A DNA stretch of 64,000 nt from Lytechinus pictus. Lineage: Eukaryota > Echinodermata > Echinoidea > Temnopleuroida > Toxopneustidae. Under the pieces are notes generated by a model. It was not told the DNA's origin and did no database searches. It worked only from the letters and a program-made list of their open reading frames with translations. The position numbers and the translations under genes were made by a program. How positions within the stretch are numbered: the first letter of the stretch is position 1; each line of letters opens with the position of its first letter. Shown here piece by piece: positions 10,960 to 21,902 of the stretch. The DNA lies in assembly GCF_037042905.1 (NCBI RefSeq), contig NC_087249.1:38439401-38503400 (forward strand), written 5' to 3'.

Positions 10960-11920
10960 TATTGTGTTCATACAACACATTTCATTCTTCATCAAACCAT
11001 ACTTTCATTCTGTCATTCTATCATGCTATTAATTCATGCCTCATTATCTCAACTACTGTTTCCATCTCCGTTCATAAGCACTATCATCATGTTTCCACCC
11101 CAGACCAGTTGTGTAAATATTGACCCCCGGGGGGGGGGGGCACTCGACCAAAAAAGTAGTGGGTATGTGCCGCGGGCGAGACAAAAAACGAGGGCCTTGG
11201 AGCGGGCTTCTTGTAAAAAGGAGGGTCCTCGGAACGGGCTTCGGAACTACAAATTTTTGTGAAAACGGGGGTCCTTGGAACGGGTCCCTGCGTGTGAGTG
11301 CGTATGCATCCCTATGGAACGTGCATGCAGCTAGCCCAGCGGCACAGGCGCCGGGTGCGCTATCGCAGAGGCGATGGTCGGACAGCGCTCTGCGGCCGCT
11401 TTTCACCAAAATTGCGGCTCATTGTAGCAGAACAATGCGACCGGAACGGCGTAGCGGAAAATATGCGAAGCCTTGGAGCGGATTTATTTCTTCTTTTTCT
11501 CGATAAGAAGAAAATGCTATGCTTTGGAGCGGCTTTCTTTGTTCTTTTTCTCAATAAGACAAAAAATGATATGCCTTGGAACGGAAATTTGAGTGTAAAA
11601 ATGGGGGTCCCCTCCGCGGCACATACCCACTATGCATTATATACTGAGTGCCCCCCCCCCCCGGGTATTGACCATGCTGTATTACCCCCACCATGAACAA
11701 CCCCTTGTTCAACTCCATCTGTTTACACTTTCCTTATCACCCTTCCTCCGAATATTATGTAACTATGTACAGTGAATTATATATTGTAGTTTTAGTATAG
11801 AGAATAAAGTCAGTTGTGAATGTAACTCCAAGCCAAGCAGACATGCCTAGTTATTGAGTAGAGATTGAGACCGAGTATGAGTTCAAGAGTGTATTAGAGT
11901 TCGGATACACATACACAAAA
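10960..11920 (+). repeat. 3' LTR, interrupted by an insertion
   Basis: Matches the 5' LTR on both sides of the insertion at 11126-11665. The sequence resumes at TATTGACCATGCTG after the insert. Confidence 0.85.
11126..11665. mobile_element. 540-bp TIR transposon with an 8-bp target duplication inside the 3' LTR
   Basis: The 8 bp TATTGACC occur once in the empty 5' LTR and twice here (11118-11125 and 11666-11673), which proves insertion. The inverted ends are a G run followed by CACTC, and GAGTG followed by a C run. Subterminal blocks GTGGGTATGTGCCGCGG and its inverse CCGCGGCACATACCCAC also match. The 8-bp duplication fits hAT or P-type transposases. The interior is GC-rich with loose CCTTGGARCGG repeats and no transposase. 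Confidence 0.9.
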
Positions 11921-12126
11921 ATTGTGTAGCCAGGTGATGAAATATTATTCAACGAAGTTTGCTTCTCTAGGCTCGCCGAGCAACGTAGAGTTGTTGTCTT
12001 CATTCAACACTCCACGTGAAGGAATGCATTTGGTAATAGGTCCATGGGTTCACTAACTTTTGAGCACAACTGTAGATAGATAGGTAGATTGATAGAGAGA
12101 TAGGTAGGTAGGTAGATAGATAGATA

Positions 12127-13950
12127 CAGTGGCGTAATATGGGGGACACGTGCCCCCACCCCCCCCCCCCCTAAAAAAAAAAAAAAAAAAAAAACGAAGG
12201 AAAAAGAGAAAAAGAGAGAAAGGAAGAGAAACGTAATGGGAAAGAAGAAATTATCGTACGTTATAAATGATATATTATATATATTATGTTATATTACATA
12301 AGAAATATATTTTCATAACTTTATGAAACATAGTTGGCTCAGGGGCTATGTGTTCATCGTTCCTGGTGCTCGCATTGTCTGTTTAACGAGATATATATCC
12401 AGTTTTACTATAAAACATCCCGTTTTCCAAGTCAATATACATGTACATTATGTAGTGACATATTATCAGGGAATTGTGGTTTTCTCCAAAGTACCCATTC
12501 CCCTGGGGCAGTAATCTAAATATAACCCAGGTAGTATATTGTTTTATGTCCTCATGAAAGAAAAATATCATTTGAAATACAACTTTTAGGAAAAATGATA
12601 TTTTAGCCATAATATGTATTGGAGTACATGGAAGAGTAGTTACATCACTATGACATCCCATATGCGGCCAATTTGAAGTCTCCATGGGTATAGTGATTAC
12701 AAATATTTACAACTTTTAAAAATTCATAACTTTCTTGTTGTTTGTCCAATATTGTTCAAACTTTCACCTATCAACTTGTCTGATTTTTCTTTTCCTTGTA
12801 AAAACAAGTTTTTATTTGGGTTGGATTCCCCTTTAAGGTCTTCGTATATATGAAACATTTCCTGTCCGTGATTACGTTCGCATTAGTGGATTGGTGAGAT
12901 ATGTCTGCTCTTCATGAATTCCTAAAATCAGTCCTTAAAATGTCCCTTCTTCTGATTTGAATATCAAAAATTTTCAGCTAGCACTTAGCGCTCGCATCAT
13001 TTGGTTAATGAAATACGTATGGTCCTAGTTAATTCCTACAAAGAAACCTTAGAATGCCCCACTTCAGGTCTGAATTATCTAAGTTTTCAGCTCGAGCTTC
13101 GCGCTCGCATTGTTAAGCGAGACAGGTACCTATCATGATTACACAAATTTGATTATAATGTCCCTTTTTAGGTGTGAATATAAAAAATTTCAGCTCGCGC
13201 TTCGCGCTCGCATTATTTGATCAGTGAGATACATATCCGTTTAATGACATATTGTCCTTAAAATGTCTCTATTAGGTCACTCACTCAGTCATTCAAAAAA
13301 TTTGCTGGTGCCCCCCCCCCCCCCAATGCCGTGACCCGGGTCGCCACTGTGGACATATCAATGACAATTCCTTGCATATCTAAAAACATGATTGCAAAAA
13401 AATGCCAAAATATTTCAGTCATCCCCCCCCACCCATCAACACGGATTTACGCCAGTGGATGCGTATGATAATCATGATTGCAATGACTACAAAAAGTGCT
13501 TCATGTGTTTAGATGTAATTTTAACAAAATCAGCAAGCGCTTGGCACTCGCATTAGATGACTATATTGAGATATATATACTTTTAATGGATTCCTAAGAA
13601 ATAGTCCTTAAAAATGTCCGTTGGGGATAATATATACAAAAATGTCAGATCGCGCTTTGCGCTCGCAATATTTGTTTAGCGAGACAGGTACGTATCATGA
13701 TTACAAAAATTTGCATAAGTACATTGTCCCTTTTTAGGTCTGAATATAAAAATTTTCAGCTCGCGCTTCGCGCTCGCATTATTTCATCAGTGAGATACAT
13801 CTACATATCCGTTTAATGGCTCAGTCCTTAAAATGTCTCTATTAGGTCAGTATACCTGGCAATTAAACGTGCTTCGCGCGCCCACTAATTAAGTGACTCA
13901 AAATTTTTGCTGGTGCCCCTCCCCATGCCGTGACCCACGGTACGTCACTG
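12127..13950. mobile_element. hAT-like 1.8-kb composite element with GCTCGCGCTTCGCGCTCGC repeats
   Basis: Starts CAGTGGCGTA and ends TACGTCACTG, with flanking GATAGATA and GTTAGATA (7 of 8 matching), as expected for a hAT-type 8-bp duplication, though the flank is itself a GATA repeat. Inside, several blocks of about 150-190 bp each contain the inverted motif GCTCGCGCTTCGCGCTCGCA followed by a GTGAGATA-type phrase (near 13095, 13195, 13650, 13757). A second terminus-like sequence at 13330-13350 (GGGTCGCCACTG) suggests more than one element. The C-rich tracts are typical of this family. No transposase. Confidence 0.6.
12470..12836. mobile_element. TTAA-type MITE, right part
   Basis: Ends GGATTCCCC followed by TTAA (12833-12836). 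Its body (CCCATTCCCCTGGGGCAGTA, then the block around 12660 with CATGGGTATAGTGATTAC) recurs in inverted arrangement at 37448-38057. It overlaps the composite element described for 12127-13950. The left terminus is not visible. Confidence 0.55.
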
Positions 13951-14230
13951 GTTAGATAGATATATTATATAGATAGAGTAGAAAATGGATGGCTGGATAA
14001 ATACAATTATAAAAAAATATAACAGATAGATCAATCAACAGATGGGTGGGATAAAGGGTGGCGGAACCAGCCTGGGCAAATTTGTGGTAGGAAAATATGA
14101 CCTTTTTTTCAAAATGAAATGTGCCCTTTTTCAAAATGAGACACCATATGTGGTGAAGGAAGTATAACAGTTTTTAGTCAGCACATTTATTCTTCTGAAG
14201 TTGATTCTCTTTCATTGGATATGTATTTCT

Positions 14231-14883
14231 TATTATTCAATTCAATTCAATTCAAAGTCTTCTTTATCCGCATAAAAATGCACATACAAATATTAAAAGT
14301 ATGTTTTCCAATTTACAAAACAAACATATTCAATATATAAAAAATACACTTTAAAACAATCATTCAACAACAAAAAAAAACATCCCGAGGTGGGACCAGG
14401 AATTAATATACATGTAGGCACAGAAAGCCAATCAGTTCCTTCAATTCACTTTCAGTTAAACAAGATACATCCCTTTCATCCCTCATTGTAATGAGTTCCC
14501 TAATTTGCTCAACCTTGCGATCCACATTAGCTAAGTTGCATTGAACCTTATTCCACTGCCTATTTACCTGTCTAGGGTCCATCATATATTTACTATTCAA
14601 GTATTTGATATTCGCTCCAAGCACAGAGAATGAACCAAACTGACACTATAAAGTTATCAGCCTAAAGAGATGACAAGACAAAATTTAAACATCTTCTATG
14701 AAACCATAATTTTATGCACATCGTTTTGGCCAAAGAGGGTAAGAACACATTGTGTGTTTGCCAAGGAACTTTCCACACTCTGCGAACAGCTATTCTCCAG
14801 TGTCTAAATAAAGCATCCAAAGACGAGTCAAATAGTGCATATAACTGTGTTCCATAAAAACTACAACAAAATTTTTGAAACAA
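14231..14883 (-). pseudogene. 5'-truncated LINE: C-terminal end of a CR1/L2-like reverse transcriptase ORF
   Basis: On the minus strand, 14883 to about 14662 reads CCSFYGTQLYALFDSSLDAL, then WRIAVRRVWKVPWQTHN, the conserved tail that follows the reverse transcriptase domain in CR1/L2/Jockey-type LINEs (FYG-xxLW ... W-x-xAVRRVW-x-x-PxxTH). After a frame break, 14624-14403 continues with LGANIKYLNSKYMM. The copy ends in a repeated GAATT tail (AATTGAATTGAATTGAA), the usual 3' end of these elements. The endonuclease and most of the reverse transcriptase are missing, so this is a dead insertion fragment. Confidence 0.8.
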
Positions 14884-15513
14884 AATATTATGAAATATGT
14901 TTCTTATTTATGATTACATAATATACGTATACCCAGAAAAGACATTGTGGGTGAATTGTATTCAATGGAAATTTCTGCCTATATACCTAAAGAGGGCATT
15001 GGGTACACATCTCAATGCCCTCACAGGATAGCAAAATTTGACCCACCTACTGTTTGCCCCACTACCCCTTCACTTAAAGACAAAATTAATAAGAGCATTT
15101 TTTCTATTATATGTCAAATGTTCCTTCCATTTGATTTGTACCCAAACTGAGAAATCTGTTTTGAAATATATGCACATTCATCACTGAAATAAAAAAATTA
15201 TATCTCAAAATGAAAGTCAACACCAAAACGAGACTGCCAACTGCACGTAGTTGTAATGTATACATTCGTCATCATTAAACTAAGCATATTATATAATACA
15301 CCCAAGTTCTATAATTTCGAACTAATGAACTCTGACCTTTGTTACCTTAAAATCTAATCAGATCATTAACACTCTTATGCAGACATAAGCCGGATTCGAA
15401 GTTGAACACTGAAAATATTCTTTGGACTGAAGATTATCAATCAAAAGGTTCCATTAATGTGAGAACAACATATTTGAATGTATTAAATGACCTCCGTGTC
15501 ATTTGACCTTGTG
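14884..15513. other. Non-coding intergenic DNA
   Basis: AT-rich with no splice-supported exon. The plus-strand open frame at 14947-15150 shows no recognisable domain. Confidence 0.5.
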
Positions 15514-16060
15514 ACCCACAGCACTGGCGTACCTAGGATTTTCCAGAAGGGAGGCAAATTTTTTGGAGGATATTTCGTCCGTGAAAAAAATTGACAAGCA
15601 AAAAAAAAAAAGGTCTTCAGGTTCAAAAGAGGGGGTACACGTCTGTTTTTATTGCATTTTTACATTACAAATTATTAATTTGGCTTCTCAAAAGGGGGAG
15701 GGCACGTCCCCTGTATAAATTGTGACTCGTCAGGGGGGGCAGTCTGCCCCCCCCCCCTGAGGTACGCTAGTGACCCACAGATTCATTTTTTCACTCCCAT
15801 ATGCATACATGAGCCAAGTTTGAAGCTAGACCCTCAAACGGTTCTTTATAGTTATAGGACATTTTGGGATATATACTGACCTCTCTTCACAGATTGATAA
15901 CCTCTGTGACCTTTATTCTTGTGACCTTCAAATTTCATCAGATCATTGGGTCTTCAATATGCATACATGGTCCAAGTTTGAAGCTGATTAAATAGAGAAT
16001 GAAAGTGGGATGGACAGACAACTCAAAATACAAAATGCCTCCACCAAACAAACAAAATCA
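15300..16060. repeat. Diverged tandem repeat with TGACCTTTGTGACC-type phrases
   Basis: About three loose units share a phrase like CATACATGAGCCAAGTTTGA followed by AGATCATT and GACCTTTGTGACC (near 15335-15420, 15500-15515 plus 15785-15850, and 15895-15990). The hAT MITE at 15522-15772 interrupts the second unit. A similar phrase stands alone near 31790-31860. Confidence 0.55.
15522..15772. mobile_element. 251-bp hAT-type MITE with a perfect 8-bp target duplication
   Basis: ACCCACAG flanks both sides (15514-15521 and 15773-15780). The inverted ends are CACTGGCGTACCT and its near complement GGTACGCTAGTG. An inner GGGGGCA/TGCCCCC pair is also present. Non-coding. The 8-bp duplication and CA-(G/C)TGGCGTA ends are typical of hAT. 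Confidence 0.88.
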
Positions 16061-16973
16061 GGCACAGAAATAAGACATGAACGCATCTTTAATCCATGTA
16101 TTTTTCATAATTTATTACATAATTGTTACAATGTTGCAACACAAAAAAAAACAAAATTGAATATACTTAAGTTTCACTTATAGCATCATTATCAGTAAGG
16201 CCACATGCAATACTGATACAGAGTTCAACAAAATGAGTTTGTAACTACATGGCGGGTAAACTGAGTACGAACTGAGTATAACAAAAATTACACCTCGAAA
16301 ATTGCCAATTTAAACATTACATATGTCCTGAAGAAGTAATTGCCATCGACTTGTATAAATGGCGAGATGCATATACGCCATAATAATGTTATTATGTCTA
16401 CTTGGCGAGATAACGTATCTCGACAAGACAACATACAAAGAGGTGTATGTCAACTTGGCTTGACACGTTATCTTACAAAGTTGACATACAGATTTTCGCA
16501 TGTTTGTTCACTATCCCCATATTTTTCTTCGGAAGAAGTGCTATTTCACACAAGACAATATAAAAACCATAATTTCTTGTACAAGATGGAACAGAATGGT
16601 CAGAGGTTATTGAATTTTGGCCACACCGCGTAAACATTGGAAAGTTGTAAAACAGAAAAATATGGAAGAATGTACTTAGACATGAAAAATGTGACATAAA
16701 GTTTTCCCTAAAGACTTGAAAATATGTATTAGTTGACTCGTATTCAAAATAACAATTCTGCCAGCAATCAACCATTTATTTTCTGACATGTTAAGTTCCA
16801 ACATGGATGTTGAAATAAATGTAATAAATATTTCTTCCTCCACTGTATCCACTTTCTAGACAAGTTTACTGACCATGCAATAAAATTAGAATACATACAA
16901 TCTTGTGAAGTCACAAATTCATATGTAGGTGAATCTGCTCATTCTTGTGACAAAATAAAAATCTTTGATTTAC

Positions 16974-19358
16974 ACAATGGCCCGAATTCACAGAGGTGGT
17001 TTTTAAAACCATCAGTTGAACCCATGGTTTATGCAGATTTCCTGTATGAATTACGCTTATTTACCGTGTATATTAAAAAAAGTCCAATGTTGATGCGCAC
17101 TTTTGTCAGTGCACTTGATGCCTGTTGCCATGGTTAAAGTAGAACTATATTGAAAATCGTAAAAATGGAGAATCATATATCAAATTAAAGGAGAAAATAA
17201 GGAGAACACGATGGTGTAAATCATTTATCATGGAGACCGATGGAACTCAGTTAATTGATAGTTTAAAGTTCTCTCTCTGAATGCTTCAAACACGCAGAAT
17301 TACGTCCGCGAAATTGGGGATTTTTTATGACGTCACTTTCTGTACGAGAGGCGTGATTGGCTCTCCAACGTGAAGCTCCACTTGCATGCAAAACCTGTTG
17401 CGAGGGTACGTTTTCTCCACATTGTCACTGAATACTTCGATCCCGAAATGAAAGAAAACCCAGAATTTTATCTAGATTTGGATTTTCAAATTGATGATTA
17501 TGAAGATGAAGAGAATGATGATGAAGTTTCTAGCTCTAGAAAAACAAAGTGACGTGGATAGAGGTATACATTACGGGAATTACGCCGGTGATTATGAGTA
17601 GGACCATTCAACTTGTATGCCGATTCGCTACCAACACATGCAGCTGATAGCTGCTCCGCGGGTCAAATCCATGAAAATGTATTCCATCACGACCACATCC
17701 AGACAGAGTCTCTTTCTTCTATCAACAACATAATGAGAATGAAAATAATGATATAACTGTACTTACAAACAAGTGAATATATCCGAACCTAGGCTGAAGG
17801 TAAATCAACTCAAGGAATAACAGCAGACGATATGCACCGACGATGAATTTCACGTGGCTGGGAGATTGTCACTCGTTCTGTTAGATAAAATTTCTATCTC
17901 ATTATTTTGACTAAATTACGAAACTCGGAGAATTAGTATTCTACATAAAAATTAAGTAACACCTGGTACTATATTTTTTGAATTACGATAAAACCTTTTT
18001 GAAGCAAAGAAAATGAGGTGAATTAAAATTAGATATAAAAGATCATCCGCCTAGCTCGCATTCGATTGTAAACAATCAGCAAGGCGAGCACATAGAGTTG
18101 GATAAAGCTACGCCTTATCCAACTCTATGGGCGAGCAAGCCACTGAACTGAAAATACGTATGTTCAGTTCAGTGGAGCAAGCTGGCCATGTGCTTTTGAT
18201 TGTTTGTTTACAATCGCATGCGGCTAAGTGGATGATCCTTTATATCTTATTTTAATTTACCTCAATTTCTTTGCTTCAAAAATATCTTATCGTAATTCAA
18301 AAAATAGTACCAGGTGTTACTTAATTTTTATGTAGAATACTAATTCTCCGAGTTTCGTAATTTAGTCAAAATAATGAGATATACATTTTATCTAACAGAA
18401 CGAGTGACAATCTATTCCAGCCACGTGAAATTCATCGTCGGTGCATATCGTCTGCTGCTATTCCTTGAGTTGATTTACCTTCAGCCTAGGTTCGGATATA
18501 TTCACTTATTTGTAAGTACAGTTATTTTATTATTTTCCTTCTCATTATGTTGTTGATAGAGGAAAGAGACTCTGTCTGGAAGTGGTCATGCTGCATGGAA
18601 TTCATTTTCATGGATTTGACCCGCGTTGCAGCTAGCAGCTGCATGCGTTGGTAGCGAATCGGCTTGCAAGTTGAATTGTCCAACTCATCATCACCGGCGT
18701 AATTCCCTTGATTTACCACCATCCACGTCACTTTGTTTTTCTAGAGTTAGAAACTTTATCATCATTCTCTTCATCTGCATATTCATCAATTTGAAAATCC
18801 AAATCTAGATTTCTGGGTTTTCTTTCATTTCACGATCGAAGTATTCAGTGTCAGTGTGGAGAAAACGTACCCTCGCAACAGATTTTGCATGCAAGTGGAG
18901 CTTGACATGGGAGAGCCAATCACGCCTCTCGTACAGACAGTGACGTCATCAAATTCGAGTCAATTCAGAGACCGATGCGAGGCATATTTCGGAGAGGCAT
19001 TTTAGCGCTTTTTAATTGGCGATTTCCACCTTATGTATTATTTTCGTTATTTTTGAATGACCTAATGGTAATCCTCATATCATTACCTCTCCACTGATAT
19101 ATAATAAGGCCATATTCATAATCAATATATTTCTCCTTTAAGTACGCTATTTTATTCATGAGTCCACTGTTTGAAGAGTGGACACATTGATTCAAAATAG
19201 GCGTCAATTTGGCACAATGTGACAAAAGTGCGCATCAGCATAATTGGACATTTTTTAATATACGCGGTAAATAAGCGTAATTCATACCGAAAGTCTGCAT
19301 GAACCACGGGATCAACCGATGGTTTTAAAAAACAACCTTTGTGAATTCGGGCCATTGT
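16974..19358. mobile_element. 2.4-kb palindromic (foldback) element
   Basis: The two halves are inverted copies over more than 1 kb each: the ends share ACAATGGCCCGAATTCAC, and matching blocks can be followed inward (GCGCACTTTTGTC; the CACGTGGCTGG block; ACACCTGGTACTAT) to a central hairpin at about 18090-18131 (GTTGGATAAAGC ... TTATCCAAC). Each arm holds an open frame in the same relative position: 17370-17552 on plus, with an acidic stretch DYEDEENDDE, and its frameshifted mirror around 18520-18905 on minus. I do not recognise the product. The arms differ by scattered substitutions and small indels, so this is not an assembly mirror. Confidence 0.85.
17370..17552 (+). pseudogene. Unrecognised ORF fragment inside the palindrome arm
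   Basis: 60 residues: KLHLHAKPVARVRFLHIVTE, then an acidic tail ending SSSRKTK and a stop. The mirrored arm encodes almost the same peptide but is frameshifted near 18800, and continues after the stop with another open block (GNYAGDDELDNSTCKPIRYQ ... SLSSINNIMRRK). Conservation in both arms may simply reflect shared ancestry of the arms. It could be a captured host exon or a transposon protein remnant; no family assigned. Confidence 0.3.
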
Positions 19359-19377
19359 TTCACTGACAAGACAGAGG

Positions 19378-19650
19378 AGGTGTCGTGGTCTTGTGGATAT
19401 TCTCTTAACTTTAGATCACAAGGTTTGGGGTTCTATTCTTGCTTCGGCACAAACATCCTTTAACAAGACCTTGATCTGACATTCCCATACTCAACCCAGG
19501 TGAAGTAAATGGATACCCAAAAGGAATTTATTCCTTGAAATGCTTTTTTAAAAAAGCACCCCATAGGCACTTATGCATAAGGTGGGGGTAATAATATGCA
19601 TCGCTTAGAAACATTTGTATCAAGCGCACTATAAAGGTACATGAAACCTG
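19378..19650 (+). repeat. tRNA-derived SINE
   Basis: The left part resembles a tRNA promoter (A-box-like GTGGTCTTGTGGATAT, B-box-like GGTTTGGGGTTCTATTC). It is followed by a body shared with other copies here (ACTCAACCCAGGTGAAGTAAATGG, then TTCCTTGAAATGCTT and a GCATCGCTTAGAAACAT end). Copies or parts recur at 20455, 24165, 32285 and 36556. Confidence 0.7.
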
Positions 19651-19661
19651 CTTACATTTAC

Positions 19662-20278
19662 TTAAAGGTCAAGTCCACCGCATAAAATTGTTGATTTGAA
19701 TACATAGAGAAAATCAAACAATCTTAATTAATGCTGAAATTTTCATCAAAATTGGACGTAAAATAAAAAAGTTGTGACATTTTGAAGTTTCGCCTATTTT
19801 CACAAAACGGTGATATGCAAAACTCAGTGACATGCAAATGGGTCAGTCGATGATGTCCATCACTCCCTATTTCTTTTGTTTTTTATTGTTTGAATTATAC
19901 AATATTTCATTTTTTACATATTCGACAATAAGGACCAACTTGACTGAACCATATATTATTAAACAATGCTAATTCCACATGTTTAGGGAGGAATTGTTGC
20001 TTCCTTTGACAATGAGAAAATTAGAATATTTCATATAATAAAATACAAAAGAATTAGTGAGTGAGTGATGTCATCGGTCCACTCATTTGCATACCGACCA
20101 GGATGTGCATACCGACCAGGATGTGCATATAACTGTTTTGTGAAATTAAGCGAAACTTTAAAATGTGGTAACTTTCTTATTTTACATCCGAATTTGATGA
20201 AATTTTCAGTGTGATGCTTGTTGGATTTTTCTCTTTTTATTCAAATCAACTTTTTGTTGATGTGGACTTGTCCTTTAA
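19662..20278. mobile_element. TTAA-flanked palindromic MITE (AGGTCAAGTCC family), copy 1
   Basis: TTAA at 19662-19665 and 20275-20278 flank inverted ends AGGTCAAGTCC and GGACTTGTCCT. The arms share blocks such as AAAATTTCATCAAAATTGGA and its inverse, and the middle has GATGTC(A)-type inverted phrases around 19850 and 20070. The TTAA duplication fits piggyBac- or Kolobok-type transposition. A collinear copy is at 42498-43108. Confidence 0.88.
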
Positions 20279-20454
20279 TTATACAACTTATAAATGTTCA
20301 ATATTGATAGACAGACTGAACTGTACACTAGGACACATTTTAAGCAGAGGAAATCACAAAACGTAAATAAAAATCACATGGGCATGAAACTGATTTGGGA
20401 TCAGAATCATAATTGGTTCCTTGCAATAAAGCAAAAGATATCTGCATGTCATAG

Positions 20455-20690
20455 AGGGGTGGTCCAACCTCAGCGTGTGGGGTTCAAATCCCACTGGAGC
20501 TCTCGTGTCCTTTGGCAAGGCATTTATCTACATTTGCCACTCTCTATCAAGGTGTAGTAATTGGTACTTGATAGGGGAAATTCCTTGAATGCTTCAGCAC
20601 TTGATCAGGGTAGCCATGCAAAAGCCAGTTTACTGTAATGGTATGCAGTGCTTAGAAACACTGTATTATAGCACTTGTTTATTACTTTGA
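20455..20690 (+). repeat. tRNA-derived SINE
   Basis: B-box-like GTGGGGTTCAAATCCCACTG, then GTGTCCTTTGGCAAGGCATTTATC, GGTACTTGATAGGGGAAATTCC and a GTATGCAGTGCTTAGAAACA end. Same family as the SINEs at 36449 and 24165. Confidence 0.7.
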
Positions 20691-20815
20691 CATTATGGCA
20701 ACTACCATGGTAACAGGGCTCAGCAGCCAATCAGAATCAAGGTTTCCATGGTAGTTGCCATTATGGCAAAGTTACAACAGTTGCAAGTTCTTTATGAAAC
20801 GGGCCTAGGTCAATA
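20690..20815. repeat. Small palindromic repeat (GGCAACTACCATGG)
   Basis: ATTATGGCAACTACCATGG near 20693 is inverted at 20747-20767 (CCATGGTAGTTGCCATTATGG), with a loop containing CAGCCAATCAGAATCA. It ends in the ATGAAACGGGCC phrase seen in other MITEs here. A closely related palindrome lies at 24795-24915. Confidence 0.7.
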
Positions 20816-21836
20816 GGATTTTTATATAAACTTGATGGATAGTGTGTTATCATGAATACCAGTTACATTTGGTGACATAACAATTGCGTCTGCGACAATT
20901 GCTCTGGGCTTAATTTCGTCTAAGATATATGGTTAGAGTAAGGGTTGCAATAGGGTTTATGTAAGGTTTAGGGTATAGTGTTGAGCCCAGGGTTGTAGTT
21001 GGCCATTCGATTAGTATGTGGAATTTAGAGCGGAGCAACTGTCATGGAACGGTTCGATTTAGACAGATGAGGAATGGAATAGACATCAATACTAACATAA
21101 TGATATAAGCATCTAATGCAGGTCAGAGACGGAAAACCATTGAGACAAGCTGAGAAACACCAGCAAGAAACAGGAATAAAACAATGCCTTAGATACATGT
21201 ATAATCTATGAATGTTTCGATAAAGGTCATTGCCGACTTCATATAATACCCACTGACATCAGAAATACTAGAGGATTGCCTGACATAGCAACAACAAATG
21301 TATGAGAAAAGGTGAGTGTTTCTTATAGCTGTTCGTACAGTTAAGAATGACCTAATGCACAAACGTGGAACATGTTAAGTCGACTATGAAGGGATATATC
21401 ATTAAGCAAAAGAAGGGGTCACCTGTCACATAAGGTCATATGTAACTTTCTAACAGCTTTGTGAAACACCCACCTGAAATCAAAGCATAGTGGCTAATTT
21501 GATATAAAAGGCAGATTAATAGAATAGGAAGTGTGCATTTTGGAATCATAAACAAATCGGGTCTAACTTTCCTGATCACTCATAGTGTATTCCACGATCG
21601 ATACCCATGTGCAAGAATAATTAAATTCTGAAAAGGAAGTAAAAGCTAGTCATGTCACATCCCTTTCAACTTTGAACACATGTATAAAGACTAAGGATGA
21701 AGGCCTTGTGACTCGAAACTACCCGCCTTGACCCAATCCCTGCTCATTATTGCCTGTGCGATCCTCAACAAAGAATGTCAATAAAATCATTCTATAAAGC
21801 TCATTTTAACTTGTTAGACAACTTAATGTAGTCTAT
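20816..21836 (-). other. HARS 3' flank and probable 3' UTR
   Basis: Mostly unique AT-rich sequence directly after the HARS stop codon. I could not fix the polyadenylation site: no minus-strand AATAAA lies close to the stop, and the first clear one (about 20676) is next to repeat DNA. Confidence 0.4.
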
Positions 21837-21902
21837 CTACCAGTTCTCCACATCGCATCTCTCTTTTATGACTCGTATAAGATCAGGTCGAGGTATTTGT
21901 TC
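21837..21902 (-). CDS. HARS1: HARS exon 12 (C-terminus and stop)
   Basis: 66 nt: [20 protein letters not shown], Trp and a TAG stop at 21837-21839. Acceptor ATGCAG. The PRxDLIRxIK pattern fits the last helix of the HisRS anticodon-binding domain. Phase 0 join to exon 11. Confidence 0.93.
   Translation of the reverse strand, partial: EQIPRPDLIRVIKERCDVENW

Larger units (their letters stand above)
7456..11920 (+). mobile_element. Decayed LTR retrotransposon (Gypsy-like order) with two nested DNA transposons
   Basis: Two direct repeats (7456-7874 and 10960-11920, the latter split by an insertion) flank an internal region with a primer-binding-site-like TTGGCGACGAGG just after the left repeat and a purine tract just before the right one. 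ATTGT occurs immediately outside both repeats (7451-7455, 11921-11925) and may be the target-site duplication. Inside, gag, zinc-knuckle and aspartic-protease remnants lie in three frames. No reverse transcriptase, RNase H or integrase is visible; that part is missing and the ACCAGT transposon sits there instead. The element is inactive. The exact LTR boundary is uncertain by a few bases, because a TGTG...CACA end is also possible. Confidence 0.85.

Noticed and set aside
11053-11696. Overlapping frames of 118-132 residues around the 3' LTR
   Set aside because: They run across the GC-rich insertion and its boundary; open frames are expected by chance in this base composition.
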